DNA from: Fusobacteriales bacterium
GTDB lineage: Bacteria; Fusobacteriota; Fusobacteriia; Fusobacteriales; Leptotrichiaceae
Direction of reading: 5' to 3'
Length of the DNA stretch: 10,822 nt
NCBI GenBank assembly: GCA_031285605.1
Contig: JAITVW010000162.1
Coordinates: 1-10,822 of the forward strand
Part shown: positions 6,589 to 10,822 of the stretch, in pieces
How the letters are laid out: every line of letters begins with the position of its first letter
Numbering within the stretch: the first letter of the stretch is position 1
Position numbers and translations under genes: made by a program
The notes under the pieces: model-generated
Database searches by the model: none
What the model saw: only the letters and a program-made list of their open reading frames with translations
Told to the model about the DNA's origin: nothing

Positions 6589-7617
6589 CTATTTGAATAA
6601 AATTGATTTTTCCTGCTTTTCTGCTACAGTTCCTATTATGTGTGACTTGATTTCGAGTTTATTTAATTCTTCCAGCATCTTTTCGGCATCTTCGCTGCTG
6701 CATGATACCAAAAGTCCCCCTGATGTCTGCGGATCAAATACAATATTGCTTAAGTATTCCGGAATATCAATAAACTCATACTTATCTTTCAGATATTCCA
6801 TGTTATTAAACATACCGCCGGGTACAAGTCCCTGTTTTGAATATTCTTCTGCTTCTTTTATATACGGAATTTTTTCTTTATCCAATACTATTGTAACGCC
6901 CGAAGAACTGGCCATTTCATATGAATGACCCATAAGCCCGAACCCGGTTACATCTGTACAGGCTGAGATATTATATTTTCTTACTATTTCTGAAGAATAT
7001 TTATTTAGAGTCGTCATTGACTTAATAACAGCCTCTTTAGAATGGTCCGATGCCTTTCCGCTTTTCATTGCCGTACTTATAATTCCTACTCCAAGCGGCT
7101 TTGTCAGTATGAGGACTTCCCCAACTCCGGCACCGTAATTTTTTAATACTTTGTCAGGAGAAATAATCCCTGTTACTGCCATGCCGTATTTTGGCTCTTC
7201 GTCCTCAATGGTATGGCCTCCTACGATTATGGCACCGGCTTCTTTAGCTTTATCAATGCCTCCTCTTAAAATCTCTCCTAATACTGAAAGGTCAATACGA
7301 TTTGGAAAACAGACTATATTTAATGCTGTTACAGGGTCTCCCCCCATTGCATATACATCACTCAGAGCATTAGTCGCTGCTATAACGCCGAATGTATAAG
7401 GATCGTCTACTATAGGGGTAAAAAAATCCACTGTCTGGATTATTGCCGTTTGATCATTTAATTTATAAACTCCGGCGTCATCCGAAGTTTCTGTTCCTAC
7501 AATTAAATTTTCATTGTGTACTTTAGGTAACTTTTCCAGTACCTCCGAAAGTTTTTTAGAAGAAAGCTTTGCTCCGCAGCCACATTTTCTTGCGTATTCT
7601 GTTAATTTTATTTCCAA
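6589..7617 (-). CDS. selD: Selenophosphate synthase (selenide, water dikinase)
   Basis: Makes selenophosphate from selenide and ATP, the selenium donor for selenoproteins, selenouridine tRNA and the selenium cofactor of molybdenum hydroxylases. At 342 residues it is near the usual 347. The catalytic pair is C14 and K17 in KCGCGAKL (E. coli C17/K20), so this is the Cys form, not the Sec form. E. coli C19 is Ala here. Further motifs: SDDAGVY, TVDFFTPIVDDPYTFG, ATNALSDVYAMGGDPVTALN, GGHTIEDEEP, TDVTGFGLMGH and DPQTSGGL. The start codon is TTG: no in-frame ATG occurs until far inside the conserved domain, and GAGGTG lies 7 nt upstream. It is first in the leftward gene train. Leading a purine cluster fits selenium supply to xanthine/purine hydroxylases, as proposed for 'orphan' selD genes. 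Confidence 0.97.
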   Translation of the reverse strand: MEIKLTEYARKCGCGAKLSSKKLSEVLEKLPKVHNENLIVGTETSDDAGVYKLNDQTAIIQTVDFFTPIVDDPYTFGVIAATNALSDVYAMGGDPVTALNIVCFPNRIDLSVLGEILRGGIDKAKEAGAIIVGGHTIEDEEPKYGMAVTGIISPDKVLKNYGAGVGEVLILTKPLGVGIISTAMKSGKASDHSKEAVIKSMTTLNKYSSEIVRKYNISACTDVTGFGLMGHSYEMASSSGVTIVLDKEKIPYIKEAEEYSKQGLVPGGMFNNMEYLKDKYEFIDIPEYLSNIVFDPQTSGGLLVSCSSEDAEKMLEELNKLEIKSHIIGTVAEKQEKSILFK

Positions 7618-7627
7618 TTTTCACACC

Positions 7628-7678
7628 TCATTCTCTAAAATTAAATTCATTATCTGCTGTACACCTGCAGAAACCCAT
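7628..7678 (-). CDS. Possible 16-residue leader peptide before selD
   Basis: An ATG-started mini-frame encodes MGFCRCTADNEFNFRE and stops at a TGA that overlaps the GAGGTG Shine-Dalgarno of selD. Its stop is 10 nt before the selD TTG, so the two could be translationally coupled. A small stem (TCTGC/GCAGA) lies inside it. The ribosome binding site is weak (AAAGAGC or AAAGAAC), and a frame this short can arise by chance. The two Cys codons close together make a cysteine- or selenium-linked control idea attractive but unproven. Confidence 0.2.
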   Translation of the reverse strand: MGFCRCTADNEFNFRE

Positions 7679-7738
7679 GTTCTTTAGCTCTTTATAAATA
7701 TAATGCTGTTTTTTTTTAATATGAATAATCTTTATTTC

Positions 7739-7766
7739 ATTGTACCCTAATTTTTTTATTTGTCAA
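7739..7766 (-). promoter_or_regulatory. Sigma-70-type promoter for the selD-led operon
   Basis: TTGACA (7766-7761), a 16-bp spacer and TACAAT (7744-7739) read leftward toward selD. The -35 is perfect and the -10 matches 5 of 6. Transcription would start near 7732, leaving a leader of about 115 nt. It is probably the main promoter of selD and perhaps of the whole purine train. Confidence 0.75.
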
Positions 7767-8101
7767 TATGTTTTCCGTATTTTTTTTCATTCATTTCACT
7801 TTTTTTCATTTCTTAATACAAAAAAATATTATAAAAGCCTTTATTTATGTGTTTTCTGCAGATAAAGCAAAAAAATATTTTTGTTTCCAATAAACTACAT
7901 TTTATTTACTTTAAAAAGTTTGTTCAATTATTTGAAAAAATCTGTTACAATTTTACTGTAATCTTGATATTTTACATTTTTCACTTCATTTAACGGAGCT
8001 TAAAATTAATATTTTCAGTAATTTTTATTAAAATAAGAATCGCTATTATTAAAACGCTGTAATTTATATAAAATTCTCCTTTCCTTATGCTCCCCGCCCT
8101 T

Positions 8102-8156
8102 AAAATATAACATATATCTGCCTTTTAGTCAATTTGATAATTAAAAAATATAACAT
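8102..8156. repeat. 12-bp direct repeat at the orphan promoter
   Basis: AAAATATAACAT occurs perfectly at 8102-8113 and again at 8145-8156, a 43-bp period. Each copy carries on its minus strand the extended -10 string TGTTATATT. Only the left copy has a good -35 at the right distance. The spacing (about four helical turns) would suit a regulator bound twice on one face, or a local duplication. Confidence 0.4.
8104..8132 (-). promoter_or_regulatory. Strong leftward extended -10 promoter without an obvious gene
   Basis: TTGACT (8132-8127), exactly 17 bp, then TATATT (8109-8104) preceded by TGT, an extended -10. Transcription would begin near 8097 with a purine-rich stretch (GGGCGGGGAGC, then AAGGAAAGGAG). 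No start codon follows that ribosome-binding-like site. The next leftward gene, selD, is almost 480 nt away and has its own promoter. The product may be a small RNA or a long alternative leader. Confidence 0.55.
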
Positions 8157-8178
8157 TTTTCATTTAAAAAAATGAAAA
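8157..8178. repeat. Perfect 9-bp inverted repeat
   Basis: TTTTCATTT, 4 nt, then AAATGAAAA. It is an AT-rich hairpin just upstream of the orphan leftward promoter. No U tract follows on either strand that would make it a terminator. Confidence 0.35.
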
Positions 8179-8273
8179 TAAACCTGCTGTCATGAAATCA
8201 TCCCTTATATTTATACCCGCCAGACCGTTAATCAGCTCTTTCCCCACATTATGGCAGCATATTATTATAAATT

Positions 8274-8344
8274 AAAGAGACTGTTCAATATAAGATTTCC
8301 GGCTGAGAATATCATGTAAAAACCTGTTTTTAAACGGTCTCTTT
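8274..8344 (+). repeat. 12-bp inverted repeat enclosing 47 nt, terminator-like or mobile-element remnant
   Basis: AAAGAGACTGTT (8274-8285) pairs with AACGGTCTCTTT (8333-8344) over 12 positions, one of them a G-U pair in RNA. On the plus strand it runs into TTTCTT, so it could end rightward transcription, but the 47-nt loop is long for a terminator. The ends, starting GAGACTGTTCAA, resemble insertion-sequence termini, so a miniature element of about 71 bp is an alternative. I saw no target-site duplication. Confidence 0.4.
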
Positions 8345-8385
8345 TTTCTTACTAAAATATAGAAGATTACTTTTTATCACTGGAT

Positions 8386-8414
8386 TTGCGTATTTCAGAG
8401 AAAAATGATATCAT
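8386..8414 (+). promoter_or_regulatory. Candidate promoter for the 80-residue gene
   Basis: TTGCGT (8386-8391), a 17-bp spacer and TATCAT (8409-8414) read rightward about 70 bp before the ATG at 8483. The -10 overlaps the palindrome ATGATATCAT. The match is moderate and other AT-rich -10 candidates follow, so this is a tentative choice. Confidence 0.35.
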
Positions 8415-8482
8415 ATCTTTATATTTTATTTTAATAATTAAATAATTTTATACACAAATGTGCCGAGGAGGTATTTTACTTT

Positions 8483-8725
8483 ATGGATAAATTCAAGGAA
8501 AAAAATCTGCTGTTTCAATTTTTGGAAAGTATTTTTGAAAATAATATTGATAATTCCTCTATTAACAAAATTGAAAAGAAACTTTTTGAAAAATTAAGTA
8601 CTGCTGAGAATACTGATTTTGAAGCTGTCACTGATCTTATTCACGAGCTGTGCAGTGAAATAAAATACAATTATTTTCTTTACGGTATACTTGCAGGAAA
8701 TATTATTGACGAATTTTCAGAATAA
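8483..8725 (+). CDS. Small acidic helical protein of unknown function
   Basis: An 80-residue cytosolic protein that I do not recognise with confidence. The start is well supported: AGGAGG at 8466-8471, 11 nt before the ATG. Codon use is like the neighbours and a good terminator follows, so it is probably a real single-gene unit. The sequence predicts mostly amphipathic helices, is rich in Glu, Asp, Asn and Phe, has one Cys (about residue 58), and has no signal or membrane segment. The tail EIKYNYFLYGILAGNIIDEF loosely recalls small helical families of unknown function that end in F..GF.LG patterns (DUF6809-like), a weak resemblance only. It stands alone between two oppositely directed units, so the context gives no hint of its role. 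Confidence 0.7.
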   Translation: MDKFKEKNLLFQFLESIFENNIDNSSINKIEKKLFEKLSTAENTDFEAVTDLIHELCSEIKYNYFLYGILAGNIIDEFSE

Positions 8726-8761
8726 TACTATATTACTACCTTCTTAGTTAATATATATTAT

Positions 8762-8792
8762 AAAAGAAGTCTTTATTCTGACTTCTTTTTCT
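8762..8792 (+). terminator. Rho-independent terminator of the 80-residue gene
   Basis: AAAAGAAGTC (8762-8771), an 8-nt loop, then GACTTCTTTT (8780-8789) form a perfect 10-bp stem that runs into TTTTTCT. It lies 36 nt after the stop at 8725. On the minus strand the same stem ends in TTTTAT, so it may also stop transcripts coming leftward from the nuclease gene. Confidence 0.85.
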
Positions 8793-8936
8793 GCTGCATA
8801 AATTCAGCTCTTAATCTGTTTATGTATTTTGGCTTCTTTCATCCTGGACACCTGTTTTTTCTTAATTATTTTATATCATCAAGACTTTAGCGACCAATTA
8901 TCCAATATTTCATGCTAACACCATTTTAACAATGAT

Positions 8937-9497
8937 CTAGTTCTTTTTTTTCTTATCTTTATTCCTGAAGTCCCACGGCGGAACAGGATTTTTTTTACTC
9001 CAAAGACCTTTTTCTCCGGATTTTGCTTTTTGCTCATAGATTTTGTACTGAACATCTTTTTTGGAGTATTCTTTATACCACCATGCATATCCTTCCTTCA
9101 GCATAGTTTCATTTATATTTTCCCCGCTTATATAGATAATGGAAATATCACGCCCATATCTGTCCTTTGACATAAAATCTATATTTATATCCTTCCCCTG
9201 AATCCTGTTATAAAGATACTGCCTTGACTCCATACCGTATTCCTGATCCTTTTCAGGAGCATCAATCCCGTACAGCCTCAGTTTCCTTTTTTCACCGTGG
9301 TCGTTTATAGTTACAGTATCTCCGTCACTTACATTCAGAACTCTGTATGTATCATCAGAAGGCATCCCTTTCTGACCAAGATTATATTTATCCCCGAAAT
9401 AGCTGATTAAGAAAATGAGCACTGATACTATAGTTGTTATAGACTTCTTTTTCTTTCTTCTTATAGTTGTTCTTCTTTTTTTTCTGCTTCCAGCCAT
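8937..9497 (-). CDS. Membrane-anchored thermonuclease-like protein (SNase domain)
   Basis: A 186-residue nuclease of the staphylococcal nuclease (SNase/TNase) family, which cuts DNA and RNA with calcium. Residues 1-18 are strongly basic (RKKRRTTIRRKKKK), 20-34 form one hydrophobic helix, and the SNase domain spans about 50-170. This suggests a type II anchor or uncleaved signal with the nuclease outside the cytoplasm. Active-site residues match: D58/D60 in VSDGDTV (SNase D19/D21), R74, D79 and E82 in RLYGIDAPE (R35, D40, E43) and R116 in DRYGR (R87). The C-terminal signatures GLWS and PPWDFR, common in bacterial thermonuclease homologues, are present. The ATG has AGGAGGAGG just upstream. It is monocistronic, with a leader of about 170 nt. 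It may serve nucleic-acid scavenging, matching a purine-using lifestyle, but that link is speculative. Confidence 0.93.
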   Translation of the reverse strand: MAGSRKKRRTTIRRKKKKSITTIVSVLIFLISYFGDKYNLGQKGMPSDDTYRVLNVSDGDTVTINDHGEKRKLRLYGIDAPEKDQEYGMESRQYLYNRIQGKDINIDFMSKDRYGRDISIIYISGENINETMLKEGYAWWYKEYSKKDVQYKIYEQKAKSGEKGLWSKKNPVPPWDFRNKDKKKKN

Positions 9498-9505
9498 GTC
9501 CTCCT

Positions 9506-9520
9506 CCTGATTTTTTCAGG
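9506..9520 (-). promoter_or_regulatory. Small hairpin abutting the nuclease ribosome binding site
   Basis: CCTGA-AAAAA-TCAGG on the minus strand is a 5-bp stem whose 3' arm runs directly into the AGGAGG ribosome binding site of the nuclease gene. It could partly mask that site. The stem is weak, so an effect on translation is only possible. Confidence 0.3.
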
Positions 9521-9550
9521 CTGGTGTTTTTTAACAGTGCCAAAACATCC

Positions 9551-9661
9551 ATGCCTTTTAAGTATAGGACTTAGACAAATGCCCGAGCAAAATAAAAAAA
9601 TGCCTAAGTTCCAATATCAAAACCTTGTTTTATTTTTCAAAATATAAATAAAATAAGGCAT
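9551..9661 (-). promoter_or_regulatory. Structured leader of the nuclease gene
   Basis: The leader predicted from the promoter at 9672-9700 contains an AT-rich 13-bp stem with one G-U pair (9658-9646 with 9635-9623) and a second stem GGAACTTAG/CTAAGTCC with one bulge (9612-9604 with 9574-9567). ATGCC near the 5' end (9661-9657) could instead pair with any of three later GGCAT strings (9604-9600, 9583-9579, 9555-9551). Alternative pairing of this kind is typical of attenuators and riboswitches, but I recognise no known class. Confidence 0.35.
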
Positions 9662-9671
9662 CAATACAAAT

Positions 9672-9700
9672 ATCTTATATAAAATATTTCTTTTTGTCAA
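9672..9700 (-). promoter_or_regulatory. Promoter of the nuclease gene
   Basis: TTGACA (9700-9695), a 17-bp spacer and TAAGAT (9677-9672) read leftward. The -35 is perfect and the -10 matches 4 of 6. The start near 9665 leaves a leader of about 168 nt. The rest of the 336-bp divergent spacer holds only AT-rich sequence and the rightward -10 for the secreted-protein genes. Confidence 0.55.
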
Positions 9701-9795
9701 AGCCTATTTTTAAAATTTTTTTGTCTCTTTTATTTTTACCAAATAAAACTTTCAGTTATAAAAAAACTATTATATTATTTTTTGTGAAAATACGT

Positions 9796-9801
9796 TATAA
9801 T
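9796..9801 (+). promoter_or_regulatory. -10 box for the exported-protein genes
   Basis: A perfect TATAAT lies 32 bp before the ATG at 9834. The -35 position at 17-bp spacing reads TATTAT, a poor match, so activity may rely on the AT-rich upstream region or an activator. The expected leader is short, about 25 nt. Confidence 0.5.
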
Positions 9802-9833
9802 ATGAGAAGCAACTTTTTAAATATGGAGGAATC

Positions 9834-10469
9834 ATGAAAAAAACTTTAATATCCGTAATATTTTTAATTTTTTCTCTTACTGTCTTTGGAAACTATACTG
9901 TAACTCAGGGAGCTAATGTAAAATTAAGCGAAAAAGAACTAAAGACCAGTAACACGGAGATAGAAAACAGGGTAAAAACTGTTTTTGACATTAATTCGTA
10001 TTCTCCTGAAGAAGTAAAAAGCATAATCTGGAGAGAATATCCTCTTTTGACTTCGAGTTCCACAGAAGAAGCAGATGTATTCATAAATTACATAAAATCT
10101 CTTTTTAGCCATACCAGATATGAAATCAAAAGAATTAATTACACAGACAGCAATACTGCAAAATTAACTCTCTCAGTTTTTATTCCGAATCTTGATGAGC
10201 TTTCTGCCGATACAAAACAGGCGGAAATAGAAAAGAAGGTAGAGAAAAAATTTAATGAAAAAACAGGAATTACTTACAATGCTTTGGAAAAAGACAACAA
10301 ACTTATGAAAAAATACGAATCTTTACTAATTACACTTTATATGGAAACTTCTTCCGAAGAAATAAAAAATATAAAAACCTTTAATAAGGAAGAAACGGTT
10401 TATACCATGAAAAAAAACGGCAATGTATGGAACTTTGAAAATAATGCCATAAATTTTTTCGGAGGCTAA
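9834..10469 (+). CDS. Exported protein of unknown function, first of a tandem pair
   Basis: A 211-residue protein with a clear Sec signal peptide: KK at 2-3, a hydrophobic core of about residues 5-17, and likely cleavage near FG-NY (19-20). There is no lipobox Cys, so it is probably periplasmic or secreted and not a lipoprotein. The mature part is charged, mixed helix/strand, with repeated Lys/Glu segments (AEIEKKVEKKFNEK near 130-145) that could form a helix. It has no Cys and no catalytic motif I can name. The fold could resemble small nuclear-transport-factor-like or DUF4878-type domains, but I cannot claim that. GGAGG lies 4 nt before the ATG. It clearly resembles the next gene, 40 nt downstream, so the two form an operon born by duplication. 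Confidence 0.85.
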   Translation: MKKTLISVIFLIFSLTVFGNYTVTQGANVKLSEKELKTSNTEIENRVKTVFDINSYSPEEVKSIIWREYPLLTSSSTEEADVFINYIKSLFSHTRYEIKRINYTDSNTAKLTLSVFIPNLDELSADTKQAEIEKKVEKKFNEKTGITYNALEKDNKLMKKYESLLITLYMETSSEEIKNIKTFNKEETVYTMKKNGNVWNFENNAINFFGG

Positions 10470-10509
10470 ATTACCAGAAATAACTATAATAATTCAGGAG
10501 GTACATACT

Positions 10510-10822
10510 ATGAAAAAACTTTTAATATTATTCTCAGTATTTTTATTCTCATTTTCATTTTCAGAAAGCACATATAAACTGACTATTCCAAAGGAACTCA
10601 AAATGAGTACTGCGGAAGCTGCGCAAAATAATTCACAAATTGAAAACCTGTTTTCAGAAACTTTTGGTGCCGATACTTATTCCATGGCAAATATAAGAAA
10701 AGCCTTCGGCATTACCAAGGCTGCTGGTACAAAAGAAGAGGAAATTCTTATTTCCAATGCTTCTGCTTTTCTTCAGAGCTATCTTGCAGCTGCCAGATAC
10801 ACTATAAACGAAATTTCTTATA
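10510..10822 (+). CDS. Exported paralog of the preceding gene, cut by window end
   Basis: The first 104 codons of a second exported protein with signal peptide MKKLLILFSVFLFSFSFS and cleavage probably near FSFS-ES. AGGAGG lies 8 nt before the ATG. After the signal it aligns with the upstream protein: Y.LT or Y.VT, then K(M/L)S, an (S/T)(Q/E)IEN block, a YS block, a T-EE block, then RY.I..I.Y. There is no lipobox Cys. The function is unknown and the remaining part lies outside the window. Confidence 0.8.
   Translation, partial: MKKLLILFSVFLFSFSFSESTYKLTIPKELKMSTAEAAQNNSQIENLFSETFGADTYSMANIRKAFGITKAAGTKEEEILISNASAFLQSYLAAARYTINEISY

Larger units (their letters stand above)
7767..8385. other. 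Gene-poor AT-rich spacer
   Basis: This stretch, part of an 865-bp interval without a convincing gene, is very AT-rich. No frame longer than about 35 codons with a plausible ribosome binding site was found. It holds a strong leftward promoter, a 12-bp direct repeat, a 9/4/9 hairpin and a longer inverted repeat, listed separately. A short GC-richer patch at about 8180-8260 is open in a minus-strand frame for some 35 codons (including ELINGLAGINIRDD). It has no start signal and might be a fragment of a lost gene. Confidence 0.6.

Noticed and set aside
6593..7399. Plus-strand open frames inside selD
   Set aside because: Antisense to the full-length conserved selD; no supporting signals.
6589..7678. 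SelD as a selenocysteine protein, or the mini-frame TGA read as Sec
   Set aside because: The catalytic position is a Cys codon, and after the mini-frame TGA there is no SECIS-like stem that I could see nor a conserved continuation.
8164..8271. Minus-strand fragment with ELINGLAGINIRDD, and the overlapping 27-codon plus frame from 8192
   Set aside because: Composition is a little gene-like, but neither frame has a ribosome binding site, both are very short, and no family is recognised; at most a remnant.
8726..8936. Additional small genes between the terminator and the nuclease gene
   Set aside because: Only frames of 8-12 codons without ribosome binding sites were found on either strand.

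Overview
The window is AT-rich and mostly bacterial coding sequence on the minus strand. It looks like a low-GC anaerobe of the Fusobacteriota. The best guess, by inference, is a Sebaldella-like organism: the genes form an anaerobic purine/uric-acid breakdown cluster, Sebaldella termitidis is a known uric-acid-fermenting termite-gut bacterium, and base composition and codon use fit. No rRNA, tRNA or CRISPR array was seen.

Layout. Positions 1-7617 hold a leftward gene train, in transcription order: selD (selenophosphate synthase, TTG start), ygeX (diaminopropionate ammonia-lyase), ygeY (M20-family metallohydrolase), ygeW (knotted carbamoyltransferase), arcC (carbamate kinase), an unrecognised 93-residue gene, and an NCS2 nucleobase permease cut by the window edge. 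A near-consensus promoter (TTGACA, 16-bp spacer, TACAAT) lies about 120 bp upstream of selD. The gaps between genes are 70-215 bp and several hold inverted repeats. Positions 7618-8482 are a gene-poor spacer with a second strong leftward promoter (near 8104-8132), an imperfect 12-bp inverted repeat enclosing 47 nt, and no convincing gene. A small rightward gene of unknown function (8483-8725) follows, with a clear terminator. Next is a leftward membrane-anchored staphylococcal-nuclease-like protein (8937-9497) with a roughly 170-nt structured leader. The right end carries two rightward tandem genes for related small exported proteins, the second cut by the window edge.

How the genes fit together. 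From established knowledge of this pathway plus inference, the permease imports a purine such as xanthine or urate. Selenium-dependent molybdenum hydroxylases, not in this window, would use selenium activated by SelD. Ring opening elsewhere would give ureido acids. YgeW and YgeY would strip the ureido groups, and YgeX would turn 2,3-diaminopropionate into pyruvate and ammonia. Carbamoyl phosphate released by YgeW would let ArcC make ATP. The set matches the E. coli ygeWXY/yqeA region in content but adds selD and a dedicated permease.

The main unusual points are the selD lead position, the unrecognised 93-residue gene with its folded leader, the orphan promoter near 8100, a possible Cys-containing leader peptide before selD, changed transport-site residues in the permease, the structured nuclease leader, and the tandem exported paralogs.
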